Assembly: GCA_947647275.1 (NCBI GenBank)
Contig: CANSJQ010000001.1
Coordinates: 1 to 64,000 of the forward strand
Length of the DNA: 64,000 nt
Source of the DNA: an uncultured Clostridiaceae bacterium
Lineage (GTDB): Bacteria > Bacillota > Clostridia > TANB77 > CAG-508
Reading direction: 5' to 3'
The position numbers and the translations under genes were made by a program. Shown here in pieces: positions 9,295 through 18,080 of this stretch. The notes below the pieces were generated by a model that saw nothing but the letters and a program-made list of their open reading frames with translations, searched no databases and was not told where the DNA came from. Position 1 is the stretch's first letter; the number at the start of each line of letters is the position of its first letter.

Positions 9295-9577
9295 TCCTAT
9301 ATTAAAAATGATAAAAAGTAATGATTGTAAAAGTGCTTTAAAGGAAATGGAAAATATACTAAAAAAAATATTATTAGATAAATTAGCCAAAGAAAAAAAT
9401 ATAAATATTCATTTTAGAGAGAATGATTTTATTTTGATATTGGATTTTTGCATAAAAAATTTTACAGAATATTATGATATACTAACATATTTAAGAAATT
9501 TATATTTTTTTTCAGAAAAGTCAGATTCCGAAAAGTTATATGAGTTAGCAAATATCTATGAGATTATATCCGAATAA
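9284..9577 (+). CDS. Hypothetical 97-aa protein
   Basis: The track start (9254) has no RBS. ATG 9284, preceded by AGAGGTG and overlapping the previous stop by 11 bases, is preferred. The product is helical and acidic/aromatic (begins MEGNPILKMIK), with no membrane segment or known motif. Overlap with the upstream frame implies translational coupling. Function unknown. Confidence 0.5.
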   Translation: MEGNPILKMIKSNDCKSALKEMENILKKILLDKLAKEKNINIHFRENDFILILDFCIKNFTEYYDILTYLRNLYFFSEKSDSEKLYELANIYEIISE

Positions 9578-9594
9578 AATGTTAATTAATTTAA

Positions 9595-9687
9595 AATGGA
9601 ATTGGTAAAACTACAATTGCGGAGAAGTACCAAAATCGAATATCGTATATGTTTTCTGGCAGTAGAGTGCAAACAAGATTACCTTGA
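9595..9687 (+). pseudogene. Remnant of a P-loop NTPase
   Basis: A 30-codon open stretch without a start encodes NGIGKTTIAEKYQNR, a textbook Walker A motif, then stops. Downstream in-frame stops are frequent. It looks like a decayed fragment of a kinase or ATPase gene. The rest of 9688-9860 shows nothing convincing. Confidence 0.4.
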
Positions 9688-9864
9688 CAGATATATGGAA
9701 AGAGCAATTAGTAGGCTTTTGTAGAATTGATTAAGTCTAACTTTGAAACATAGGTAAAGGATTTGATGGACTGTTCACAACAAAAGCTTATAATGAAACC
9801 ATTACAACATCTTAAAGAGATAATCAAAGAAAATGGATTAATATAAGCATAATAATACCAAAAA

Positions 9865-9903
9865 AGAATGTACTAGAAGATAAGATTTTTTCTAGTACAT
9901 TCT
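9865..9903 (-). terminator. Terminator of the restriction-modification operon
   Basis: A perfect 13-bp stem (AGAATGTACTAGA / TCTAGTACATTCT) is followed on the minus strand by seven T. It lies about 100 bp past the last methyltransferase stop codon. Confidence 0.8.
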
Positions 9904-10001
9904 AATTATTTTAGAGAGAATAAAAGGAAGAAAAAGGGAATTACTCTTTTTTTATTGTGAACTTTTTGGGATTCACTTCATTTTTTCGTTAATCTTTTAG
10001 T

Positions 10002-11384
10002 TTATTGAATAATATAATCAATTTTATTATTTTTATAATTAATAATTTCTGTTTCAAATCTGTTGTTCATTAATTCCTTAAAACCCTCATTATATTCATA
10101 TCCGATAAAATTTCTACAATTGTTAAGTGAAGCAATTAGACTTGTTCCACTTCCTAAGAAAGGGTCAACAACCATATCTCCTTTGTTTGTTGAAACAATA
10201 TTAATTCTATTTATTAATTCTGTTGGAAATATTGCTGGATGAATAGTATTCTTACCAACACTTCCAGCTTTTCTATTAATATTCCAGAAAAGTTTATGAG
10301 ATATTTTATCATTTTTATAATCACAATATTGTTCAAATCTATTAATATCAATTTTTGAATTATCTGATTTTGTAAATATAAGAATATATTCATGATGATC
10401 ACTTAAATTTCTAGCACTTGTTGGAATACCAGATGATTTATGCCAAATTGAAATACCCCTGTATTTAAAGCCAATTTTATTGCATTGTTCAACAAATAAT
10501 CTTGGTAATAATATCGGATTACCATTTCTAGTTCTAATATTAATATTAATCCAAATACTACCATTATCTTTTAGTTTATTAAAACATTGTTCCCAAACTG
10601 AATACATTCTATTACTATATACTTCATATGATTCTTGACCAATTTGGTTTTCTTTATAATAGTTTTTTAAATCCCAATATGGTGGTGATGTAACAATCAT
10701 ATCGACAGTATTATCTTCAATTTTATTCATGTTCTCTGATGTTCCAAAAACTACTTTTCCATTATAATCATCCAACATGGATTCTGAATCGAGTTTACCA
10801 AAATATATATCAGAATAATTATTTGAAATGAATTTAAAATCACAATTATAATTATTAAACTTGTAATCTATATTTTCATCATTAATTAACAAATATTTAT
10901 CATTTTCTAATAAAGTAGTTGATAATAATCTATCTAAAATTTCATTTTTACTTAATAGGATATGATTTGTAATATTTGCTTTTCCGTCATCTTCTGTAGG
11001 AATCCAAACATTACCAGGGTCTTTACCTTTAGAGTTATAATTTTTTTCTCTTTTACCCCATTCAACATCTTTCCATATAGACTTTTCTCTAATAAAATCT
11101 TTGTTAAAATAATAACTCTTTTTATCTTTAGTAAACCATACACAATATAATACATTATCTAACATTTCTGTATCATCAGGAATTACTATTGTATTTATAT
11201 AACAAAGTTCTAAAGATGTACCATAGTCTATTAAATCCATGAAGTCTTTATCTACAATACCATCTTTATATTGTGTTTTTACAATACAGAATAAGCTACC
11301 ATTTTCTGCTAAATTATTAATATTAGAAGTGATTTCATTTATACATGTATCAATATTATTTTTTATTATTATTGTCTTGTACAT
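10002..11384 (-). CDS. Site-specific DNA methyltransferase (TSPPYW, N4-cytosine/N6-adenine class)
   Basis: The 460-residue protein has a ~200-residue N-terminal region without a recognisable motif. A catalytic motif IV TSPPYWDLKNYY follows (about residue 232), then the SAM-binding motif I DPFLGSGTS near the C-terminus. Motif IV before motif I is the beta-type order, and SPPY is typical of amino-group methylation. It is the third gene of a minus-strand operon and overlaps the preceding methyltransferase by 29 bp. Two methyltransferases beside one nuclease suggest an asymmetric target, with each enzyme modifying one strand. The recognition sequence cannot be inferred. Confidence 0.88.
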   Translation of the reverse strand: MYKTIIIKNNIDTCINEITSNINNLAENGSLFCIVKTQYKDGIVDKDFMDLIDYGTSLELCYINTIVIPDDTEMLDNVLYCVWFTKDKKSYYFNKDFIREKSIWKDVEWGKREKNYNSKGKDPGNVWIPTEDDGKANITNHILLSKNEILDRLLSTTLLENDKYLLINDENIDYKFNNYNCDFKFISNNYSDIYFGKLDSESMLDDYNGKVVFGTSENMNKIEDNTVDMIVTSPPYWDLKNYYKENQIGQESYEVYSNRMYSVWEQCFNKLKDNGSIWININIRTRNGNPILLPRLFVEQCNKIGFKYRGISIWHKSSGIPTSARNLSDHHEYILIFTKSDNSKIDINRFEQYCDYKNDKISHKLFWNINRKAGSVGKNTIHPAIFPTELINRINIVSTNKGDMVVDPFLGSGTSLIASLNNCRNFIGYEYNEGFKELMNNRFETEIINYKNNKIDYIIQ

Positions 11385-12201
11385 CTAAATCTACCCCCAT
11401 ATTTTCAATTCTTCTTTTAGCAATATCACAGTATTTTTCAACTTTTTCTACATATAACCATTTTCTATCTAATTTAATACTAACCTTAGCTGTTGTACCA
11501 CTTCCACCAAATGGGTCAAATACAATATCACCTGGATTAGACCAAGATTTAATATGGTCTTCAACTAATTTTTCAGGGAATGTAGCAGGATGTTCATAAG
11601 CAATTTTATCTTTACTCGAGAATCCTTTGCCATTGTTATATCTCCAAATATTAGTTCTAATTCCATATTCATTAATAACTTTTTTTCCTTTATTAGTTAG
11701 ACTCCCATCTTTTTCACGTCTTGTTATATCTCCAAAAGTATACATACCAGCACATGAGTTCTTTTTATCTTTTAATAGATTAACTGATTTTGGTCTTCCT
11801 TTACTCATTACAAACATATACTCAAAAGAATTGAAATATCTATTTGGATGTGGAGGTCCAGAGCCAGCTTTTTCATATATAATAACATCATATATATTGA
11901 ATCCAACTTCTTGAAAATAAAGAGAATGTTTAAAACTAGTTAATGATTTATTACCTTTATTGGTTTTATCACCTATAACCCAAACTACAACGCCACCTTT
12001 TTTTGTGACTCTATATAATTCTCTAGCAACTTTTCTAAATGTGTTATAATCCCAAACTAGTTTGTTTTCATAATCTCTCAAATCATCATAAGGAGGACTT
12101 GTCACAGTTAAATCTATGCAATTGTCCGGCAATTTCTTCATAAATTTAATACAGTTATCGTTGTTTATTTTACCTAAATACTTATTCATTTGTTCATTCA
12201 T
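11356..12201 (-). CDS. Site-specific DNA methyltransferase (TSPPYD)
   Basis: This is a compact 281-residue beta-order amino-methyltransferase. Motif IV TSPPYDDLRDY is near residue 34, and motif I FDPFGGSGTTAKV is near residue 234, followed by WLYVEKVEKYCDIAKRR. ATG 12201 is preceded by GGGGGAG. The gene lies 24 bp after the HNH nuclease gene and overlaps the second methyltransferase, so all three are co-transcribed. It uses SAM to protect host DNA against the neighbouring nuclease (inference from context). Confidence 0.9.
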   Translation of the reverse strand: MNEQMNKYLGKINNDNCIKFMKKLPDNCIDLTVTSPPYDDLRDYENKLVWDYNTFRKVARELYRVTKKGGVVVWVIGDKTNKGNKSLTSFKHSLYFQEVGFNIYDVIIYEKAGSGPPHPNRYFNSFEYMFVMSKGRPKSVNLLKDKKNSCAGMYTFGDITRREKDGSLTNKGKKVINEYGIRTNIWRYNNGKGFSSKDKIAYEHPATFPEKLVEDHIKSWSNPGDIVFDPFGGSGTTAKVSIKLDRKWLYVEKVEKYCDIAKRRIENMGVDLDVQDNNNKK

Positions 12202-12225
12202 GATAAGTTCTCCCCCTTTCTATAG

Positions 12226-14283
12226 CTAAGCTAAAATTAAATTATATTCACCTTCATTAATTATATACTCTGATAAAGCATATTCTAATTGATATGATTT
12301 TAAAATATGTTCTTCATATAAATGTTTTAATCTATCTAAAATATTCTTATGGAAATGATTATTTACATCAAAACCATCATATAATTCATCTTTAAATGAA
12401 TCTTTTATTGAGTGTATCTTTCTATGACACATAGGACATATAGCAAATAAATTTTCATAATGGTCAGGACCATCTGCAATACTAAATGGTATTAAGTGAT
12501 GATATTCTAAATATGGCTCATCATTATTCTTAATAAATGTAGTTTCTCCACAACATTCACATTTAATTAAATGATTTTCATCTGAACAATTAGTTAGATA
12601 ATAAGAATGTAATAAATCTATAATTCTACCATCACGTTTTCTTTCAAGTGTTGGACGAACATTTTCAGCTGAAACCTGATATATTCTAGCAAGTAATGCA
12701 TCAGTATTAAGTGAACTATATCTATTAACATATCTTGTTTCAATAGAATAATCTTCTACATATTCAATATCTTCTAACGAATCGTTTTTTACTCTTTCGA
12801 CAACACTCTTTAGAGCATTTATTATATCACGTTTATTATTTAAATTTAAACTTTTTAATAGAGAATCAAAATTCATTTTAACATAATCATACAATTCATT
12901 ATAGTTAATTGACTCAATACTAATATTATTATTCATAATATAATCTGTCGCCATTAAAGTTGTAGCAATAATATTATCTTTCTTGATATTGTATAAATCC
13001 CAAGCCATCTTTATTCTGTGATTCATGTTGTAAAAAGTACCAGAATATACTGATATATACTTATTTTTTAATTCATTTTCACAACTGTCAAATAAAGATG
13101 AGTATCTTTTTATCTTGTATTTTTCAATCTGATTATAAACATTTAATATTTTATGAAGTCTATCAATATCTGATACAATCCATTCATTATTTCTAGAACT
13201 ATATACACATCCAAAATAATTGTCACCTGAATCTTTTTCTAAATCATCTCGAATTCCTAATAAATACTTTTTAATTTCTTTTTCAAAATCTTCATTTTTA
13301 AATTCACTTCTTAAATTAAATTTCTTAATGTGCGTTTCTACAATATTGATATTATCTTTAAACAAAGTATAGTTATCTAAAACGTTATCTATGTTATCAT
13401 TATTAGTTCTTGATAATACTCTATCATAAAATCTTGGTCCAATTTCACCATTATATGATAAACATTTTAATATTGATAAATACGGACTATAATTCAATTT
13501 AAATTTATCTACATCACATTTGTCACAAGAGTTAATTGATGGAAATTCAACTGTAACAGGTTGTGATATTAATTTAAGTTTTTGATGTTCCCATATTAAT
13601 GCAAACTCTTTTGAATTTGATTGAACAGCTAATTCTCCAATAGGAGTTAAACTTGCAAATTCATTTTCAGTACCTGAACCATTATTTCTTGAATGAAAAT
13701 ATCCATAATAGAACAATATTTTTCTTTCATTTCTAAGGGAAGCATGATAATCGTTTGTAATTCCACTAGTACTAATATTTTCTTCTGGGTGAGCAGATTT
13801 ATATTCTTCAATAATATGAGTTAAATTAGACACAACAAAATCAGGTTGATACAACTTTTCTTTAATACATGCTTTAACACCACTTTGACCGCCAGTATTC
13901 ATCAAATAAACAAAATAATATTTATCAACGGTAGCATAATAATGATGTGGGTCTTCTTCTAAAGCAACGATCCCAGCAAAATCATTATAAGTTCTAAAGT
14001 CTCCTCTTAAATCAGCATGTTCTGGAAAGAAGAAAGATGTAGCTTCTTCTTGTTGGCTTTCTGGTAATGTAGAAATATAATTTTCAAAGTTCTTTTTAAT
14101 TTCATTTATACCATCAGCAGTATTTATTTTTTTAGACAAGAATATAGCATCATATAATACTAAATACTTTTTTGTATACCATAAAGTACCAGAATTGGTA
14201 ACTTTCGAAATTTCCATTGATTTAGTTATAAAATAATTACTTGGAGTAATACCATTAATAAATTGTTCTATTCTTTCATTCAT
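12226..14283 (-). CDS. HNH restriction endonuclease (putative)
   Basis: This 685-residue protein ends with a zinc-stabilised HNH domain: CECCG, EYHHLIPFSIADG and CPMCHRKIH (about residues 580-635). The ~550-residue N-terminal region has no motif I recognise and is likely to carry target recognition. It leads the operon with two DNA methyltransferases, the main basis for calling it the restriction subunit. GTG 14292 is in frame, but AGGTG precedes ATG 14283 at six bases, so the latter is chosen. Alternatives are a modification-dependent nuclease or an Mrr/McrA-like enzyme, but two protective methylases favour a Type II system. Confidence 0.78.
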   Translation of the reverse strand: MNERIEQFINGITPSNYFITKSMEISKVTNSGTLWYTKKYLVLYDAIFLSKKINTADGINEIKKNFENYISTLPESQQEEATSFFFPEHADLRGDFRTYNDFAGIVALEEDPHHYYATVDKYYFVYLMNTGGQSGVKACIKEKLYQPDFVVSNLTHIIEEYKSAHPEENISTSGITNDYHASLRNERKILFYYGYFHSRNNGSGTENEFASLTPIGELAVQSNSKEFALIWEHQKLKLISQPVTVEFPSINSCDKCDVDKFKLNYSPYLSILKCLSYNGEIGPRFYDRVLSRTNNDNIDNVLDNYTLFKDNINIVETHIKKFNLRSEFKNEDFEKEIKKYLLGIRDDLEKDSGDNYFGCVYSSRNNEWIVSDIDRLHKILNVYNQIEKYKIKRYSSLFDSCENELKNKYISVYSGTFYNMNHRIKMAWDLYNIKKDNIIATTLMATDYIMNNNISIESINYNELYDYVKMNFDSLLKSLNLNNKRDIINALKSVVERVKNDSLEDIEYVEDYSIETRYVNRYSSLNTDALLARIYQVSAENVRPTLERKRDGRIIDLLHSYYLTNCSDENHLIKCECCGETTFIKNNDEPYLEYHHLIPFSIADGPDHYENLFAICPMCHRKIHSIKDSFKDELYDGFDVNNHFHKNILDRLKHLYEEHILKSYQLEYALSEYIINEGEYNLILA

Positions 14284-14302
14284 ACATTTCACCTACTATT
14301 TA

Positions 14303-14331
14303 ATTATACCATAAATATGCCTTTTTTCGAC
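14303..14331 (-). promoter_or_regulatory. Putative promoter of the restriction-modification operon
   Basis: On the minus strand a perfect TATAAT (14303-14308) lies 19 bases before the HNH start codon. The -35 region (TCGAAA-like) is weak, so only the -10 is convincing. Confidence 0.45.
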
Positions 14332-14362
14332 ATCTGTTTAATAATCTAAAAATTTTTCATGT

Positions 14363-14391
14363 AAAAAAGGTATAGAATTTTTATACCTTTC
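14363..14391 (-). terminator. Terminator downstream of tmRNA
   Basis: The stem AAAGGTATA / TATACCTTT is followed on the minus strand by T6. It lies ~75 bp beyond the tmRNA 3' end and upstream of the restriction operon, which is consistent with ending ssrA transcription. Confidence 0.6.
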
Positions 14392-14465
14392 TTATTCTTT
14401 TTTCAAAGTTATATATACAGCGAAACCACCTCTAAAAAATAGAAATATTTCACTTGTGCATCATT

Positions 14466-14823
14466 TGGTGGAGGTGAGGAGAGTTGAACTCCTGTCCAAT
14501 ACCTTTTCCATATTAATTTCTACGAGTGTAGTTTGTTATTAAAAATCCTTTATAATAACATTAACAAACAAACATTATTATAAAGTAGCTATACAAAATA
14601 CCCACAACTTCCATAGCAAGAAGTTGTTTTGTTTCCTACTAAATCATCGCCTTATCCAAAGGAGTAGGCCCTAAGGTAAAACGTCCACTGCAATTAGGCA
14701 GCGTATGCTAATTCTCTATTATCAGCGTTTATATTTATTTTCGCTTTTTTTAAGTGGCCAAAGCGACCATCCACTACTCGCCATTAATATTTCTAAAATA
14801 CTGTCGAAACCAATTACACCCCC
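14466..14823 (-). ncRNA. ssrA: Transfer-messenger RNA (tmRNA)
   Basis: The minus strand starts GGGGGTGTAATTGGTTTCGACAG and ends with a T-arm and acceptor (AGGAGTTCAACTCTCCT ... CACCTCCACCA) including an encoded CCA, the standard one-piece tmRNA ends. The tag frame reads from GCG (14742-14744) to TAA (14694-14696) and gives AKININADNRELAYAA. tmRNA with SmpB rescues stalled ribosomes and adds this degradation tag. At ~358 nt the length is normal. It is transcribed divergently from rsmD. Confidence 0.95.
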
Positions 14824-15084
14824 ATATAAAATTAAATTAATTATAATATTATTATACAATATAAAACTAGTAAATACAACTATTTTATAATATAATTAAT
14901 TGTAAAAAAATATTAAAAGTATTTATAATTAGAATTTCAAACATAATATTGAATAATAATTTCAAAAAAATCAGTTAACATATTGCAAAAAGCAAAATAA
15001 TGTTATATAATACACGTACTATGTTACAGTACTGTTAATGTATTACAAAATTATTAAACGTACATTACAATTATATTAACAATA

Positions 15085-15112
15085 TTGACATATGCTTTTA
15101 AAAGTATAAAAT
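15085..15112 (+). promoter_or_regulatory. SigA-type promoter upstream of rsmD
   Basis: TTGACA (15085-15090) and TAAAAT (15107-15112) are separated by 16 bp, 33 bp before the rsmD start. The rest of 14830-15084 is AT-rich with no ORF. Confidence 0.65.
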
Positions 15113-15144
15113 ATAAATAAGTTTAAATTAAGGAAGGTCTATTT

Positions 15145-15699
15145 ATGAGGGTTATAAGTGGAATAGCAAGAGGGACAAAACTAAATTCAATAGATAATAT
15201 ATTAACAAGACCCACACTAGATAGAGTAAAAGAATCTTTATTTAGCATAATTCAAAGTTATCTTCAAGAGTCAAATGTATTAGATTTATTTGCTGGTAGT
15301 GGAGCATTAGGAATAGAAAGCTTAAGTAGAGGAGCAAACCACTGCACATTTTGTGATAAGTCATATGAATCAGTAAAAATGTTAAAACAAAATTTACAAA
15401 AAACTAACTTAGAAGATAAAGCAACTATATTTGTACAAGATTACAAAAAGTGTTTAAAAAGCTTAACAGGGAAAAAGTATGATATTATTTTTATAGATCC
15501 GCCATACAAATTAGATATAGCAGTAAATTCTATAAAATTAATATTAGAATATAAAATGCTTTCAAAAGATGGAATAATAATATTAGAAACAGATGAAGAG
15601 AAAAGAGAATTAAGTGAGATAGAAAACATAGAATTAGAAGTATATGATGTAAGAAAATATGGAAGAGTAAGTTTGATTTTCTTACGTGAAAGGGGTTAA
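15145..15699 (+). CDS. rsmD: 16S rRNA (guanine966-N2)-methyltransferase RsmD
   Basis: This is a 184-residue Rossmann SAM-methyltransferase of usual RsmD length. The family start MRVISGIARGTKL, the TRPTLDRVKESLF segment, SAM motif I VLDLFAGSGALGIE (about residue 47) and the catalytic DPPY (FIDPPYKLD, about residue 118) are all present. It methylates G966 of 16S rRNA during 30S assembly. AAGGAAGG precedes ATG 15145. The next gene starts 7 bp after the stop, indicating one transcript. Confidence 0.95.
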   Translation: MRVISGIARGTKLNSIDNILTRPTLDRVKESLFSIIQSYLQESNVLDLFAGSGALGIESLSRGANHCTFCDKSYESVKMLKQNLQKTNLEDKATIFVQDYKKCLKSLTGKKYDIIFIDPPYKLDIAVNSIKLILEYKMLSKDGIIILETDEEKRELSEIENIELEVYDVRKYGRVSLIFLRERG

Positions 15700-15706
15700 A
15701 AATACC

Positions 15707-16144
15707 ATGGAAATATTTACACTATTAGAAACAATTGAAGAAATGTTAGAAAGTAGCAAATCAGTACCATTTTCTAGCAAAGGAATTGTAGATAAAGAAG
15801 AAATGTTAGAAATTATTAAAGAAATAAGACTTAAGCTTCCAGAAGAATTAAAACAAGCAAAATGGGTAAAAGAAGAAAGGCAACGTATACTAGTAGAAGC
15901 ACAAAAAGAGGCAGATGACATAGTAAAAGAAGCAGAAAATAGAATTATTTCTATGATAGATGAACATGAAATTACAAGAAAAGCATATGAACAAAAAGCT
16001 GAAATAATAGAAACAGCAAATGAAATGTCTAGAGAAATTTCAAAAGGAACAAAAGATTATGCAGATAATATTCTAGAAAATATAGAAGTATCACTTGTTC
16101 AAGCATTAGAAACAATAAGAAATAATAGAAGAGAATTAAAATAG
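15707..16144 (+). CDS. Coiled-coil protein, conserved next to rsmD in Clostridia
   Basis: This is a 145-residue acidic, helical protein (begins MEIFTLLETIEEMLESS). A central heptad-like region (ERQRILVEAQKEADDIVKEAENR) resembles V-type ATPase E/H-type stalk segments, which is why relatives are often labelled ATPase. No catalytic motif is present. The track start GTG 15686 overlaps rsmD; ATG 15707 after AAAGGGG is preferred. A terminator follows immediately. Function unknown; a structural or division-related role is only a guess. Confidence 0.65.
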   Translation: MEIFTLLETIEEMLESSKSVPFSSKGIVDKEEMLEIIKEIRLKLPEELKQAKWVKEERQRILVEAQKEADDIVKEAENRIISMIDEHEITRKAYEQKAEIIETANEMSREISKGTKDYADNILENIEVSLVQALETIRNNRRELK

Positions 16145-16145
16145 A

Positions 16146-16188
16146 AAAAGAGATAATATTTTGTATTGAAAATATTATCTCTTTTTTT
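16146..16188 (+). terminator. Rho-independent terminator
   Basis: AAAGAGATAATATTTT / AAAATATTATCTCTTT is followed by seven T, closing the rsmD transcript. Just downstream is a second small palindrome (CTATTGG / CCAATAG, 16232-16254) in the spoIIAA leader. Confidence 0.85.
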
Positions 16189-16295
16189 GTCGAAAACTTT
16201 TTGAGCTTTCGACAAAACTTCTAAAGTTTTGCTATTGGAAAATATTACCAATAGTTATATAATTTATAAAACAAATGAAAACAAGGAGGATAAAA

Positions 16296-16604
16296 ATGAA
16301 TTCTAAATATATTAAAGAGGACAAGCTTTTAATATTAGAAATGACAGAAGAAATAGACCATCATCAAGCAGAAAAAATAAGAAGAAAAGCAGACGATGAA
16401 ATTGCAAAATATATGCCAAAAAAAGTGATACTTGATTTTAATAATGTTTCATTTATGGATAGTGCAGGAATAGGGATGGTACTTGGAAGATATAAAATGA
16501 TAAATATGCTAGGAGGAAGCCTAGAAATGGAAAATGTAAGCACACCACTCAAAAAAATATTTGATATGAGTGGAATTACAAAAATATGCCCAATAATAAG
16601 TTAA
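16296..16604 (+). CDS. spoIIAA: Anti-sigma F factor antagonist SpoIIAA
   Basis: This 102-residue STAS-domain protein carries the phosphorylatable serine in SFMDSAGIGMVLGRY (about residue 57). In the forespore, unphosphorylated SpoIIAA binds SpoIIAB and frees SigF. ATG 16296 follows AAGGAGG; the track start (16275) is upstream of this RBS. It is the first gene of the spoIIA operon, followed by spoIIAB and sigF. It is separated from spoIIAB by ~100 bp containing a palindromic repeat, whereas these genes are usually nearly contiguous. I did not identify a convincing SigH promoter. Confidence 0.95.
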   Translation: MNSKYIKEDKLLILEMTEEIDHHQAEKIRRKADDEIAKYMPKKVILDFNNVSFMDSAGIGMVLGRYKMINMLGGSLEMENVSTPLKKIFDMSGITKICPIIS

Positions 16605-16647
16605 AAGTTTGAAATTATAAGACAAAGATAATAAAATAAAGAAATGT

Positions 16648-16692
16648 AAGGCGACGCACCCAGCGACCCGCACTTCGAAGAAATTACCCAAA
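16648..16692. repeat. Dispersed intergenic repeat (CTTCGAAG family), spoIIAA-spoIIAB gap
   Basis: The segment GGCGACGCACCCAGCGACC followed by CACTTCGAAGAAATTACCC matches the tail of similar elements at 17240, 21773, 27027, 47846 and 49073. The GC-rich left arm can form a short hairpin. It ends just before the spoIIAB RBS. Confidence 0.6.
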
Positions 16693-16706
16693 TGGAGGTT
16701 AGAAAT

Positions 16707-17195
16707 ATGAAAAATATATATGAAAATGAAATGAAATTGGAGTTTGTTAGCAAATCAAACAATGAAGCTTTTGCTCGTATCAGTGTAGCAGCATTTGCAG
16801 CACAGTTAGACCCAACAATAGAAGAAATTTCAGATATAAAAACAGCTGTATCTGAAGCTGTTACAAATGCAATAGTACATGGCTATGAAAATAAAGAGGG
16901 AACAGTAAAAATAATTTGCAAAATTATTGGAAATTCTATAACAATAGAAATTTCAGATTCTGGTAAAGGAATAGAAGATGTTGAAAAAGCAAAAAGACCA
17001 TTATATACTTCAAAACCAAATTTAGAACGCTCAGGAATGGGCTTTACTATTATGGAAAATTTTATGGACGACATGAATGTAGAATCAATAGTAGGTCTTG
17101 GCACAAAAGTTACAATGAAAAAAATGATAAAAAAAGATGAAATAAGAGAAGAAGATATAACAGAAGTATTAAATCAAATTAGTAAAGAAAATTAA
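16707..17195 (+). CDS. spoIIAB: Anti-sigma F factor / serine kinase SpoIIAB
   Basis: This is a 162-residue GHKL-type kinase with N-box [11 protein letters not shown] (about residue 50), G1 DSGKGI (about residue 88) and G2 GMGFTIME (about residue 110). It binds and holds SigF inactive and phosphorylates SpoIIAA. It is ~15 residues longer at the C-terminus than typical ([12 protein letters not shown]). ATG 16707 after GGAGG is chosen over ATG 16692, which overlaps that RBS. It is followed by another palindromic repeat before sigF. Confidence 0.95.
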   Translation: MKNIYENEMKLEFVSKSNNEAFARISVAAFAAQLDPTIEEISDIKTAVSEAVTNAIVHGYENKEGTVKIICKIIGNSITIEISDSGKGIEDVEKAKRPLYTSKPNLERSGMGFTIMENFMDDMNVESIVGLGTKVTMKKMIKKDEIREEDITEVLNQISKEN

Positions 17196-17239
17196 AATTG
17201 TAAAAACGAAGAGGAAAGCAGAAATCAGAGAAATAAAAT

Positions 17240-17286
17240 TGTAGGGGTCGCTGCCTTCGGCGACCCGTTCTTCGAAGGAATTACCC
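17240..17286. repeat. Dispersed intergenic repeat, spoIIAB-sigF gap
   Basis: GTAGGGGTCGCTGCCTTCGG-CGACCC is followed by TTCTTCGAAGGAATTACCC. GGGTCG / CGACCC forms a hairpin. Same family as the elements at 47846 and 49073. Confidence 0.7.
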
Positions 17287-17325
17287 TGAAATCTGATATC
17301 TGACATTCGAAAAGAGGAGATTCTT

Positions 17326-18052
17326 ATGTTATATGAAAATAATATAAAAGATATAAAAGAAGCTCAAAATGGAAATCAAGAAATTATGACAAAACTAATT
17401 GAAGATAATAATGGGCTTATTTGGAGTATAGTAAAAAGGTTTTCGGGAAGACGGTTATGAGTTAGAAGATTTGTATCAAATAGGATCAATAGGTTTTATA
17501 AAATCTATTAAAAGATTTGACACATCTTTTGATGTAAAACTTTCAACATATGCAGTTCCGTATATTTTAGGAGAAATAAAAAGATTTATAAGAGATGATG
17601 GATCTATAAAAATAAGTAGAAGTATTAAGGAACTTTCGTGTAAAATAAAAGATATACAAGAAAGAAATATAAGAGAAAATGGCAAAGAAGTAAGCATTAT
17701 AGAAATTGCAAAAGAATTAAAAGTAACAAAAGAAGAAGTTGCAGCTGCATTAGATTCCCAAAATCCAGTTATTTCAATCTATGATGAAACATATTCGAAT
17801 GATGAAGGCGGAATAAGCATTATAGATAAAATAAAAAATGATGTAGATGAAGCAGAACTAATTGCTAATAGAATAAGTATAAAAAATATGATAACTTCTT
17901 TAAATCATAGAGATAAACAAATTATTATGCTTAGATATTACAAAAATAATACACAAAGTCAGGTTGCTAAGATACTAGGGATTAGCCAAGTTCAGGTTTC
18001 TAGAATTGAAAAAAAGATATTAGAATCTATGAAACTCAAAATGGTTAATTAG
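17326..18052 (+). CDS. sigF: RNA polymerase sigma factor SigF, requires +1 shift at CGG 17452
   Basis: This is the forespore-specific sigma factor, third in the spoIIA operon. The first 42 codons from ATG 17326 run to SIVKRFSGR and then meet in-frame CGG (17452-17454) followed by TTA TGA. Skipping the C continues as GYELEDLYQIGSIGFIKS (region 2), LSTYAVPYILGEIKRFIRDDG and the region 4 helix-turn-helix NNTQSQVAKILGISQVQVSRIEKK. The joined product is ~241 residues, normal for SigF. Glycine at the junction (the GRGYE motif) is conserved in the family. Either the gene uses programmed +1 frameshifting, or a C insertion has broken it or is a sequence error. Neighbour spoIIQ has a SigF-type promoter, so a functional SigF is expected. 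Confidence 0.9.
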
Positions 18053-18080
18053 AGTTATTTGTTAAAGAGGAGAAGAAAGA

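Noticed and set aside
14705-14890. 61-aa plus-strand ORF in the tmRNA region
   Set aside because: Antisense to tmRNA with no RBS; the tmRNA explanation is decisive.
17326-17455. Very short truncated sigF as a simple pseudogene
   Set aside because: The same C-before-GG break occurs in five other genes, the remainder of sigF is intact, and SigF targets look functional, so decay alone is a poor explanation.
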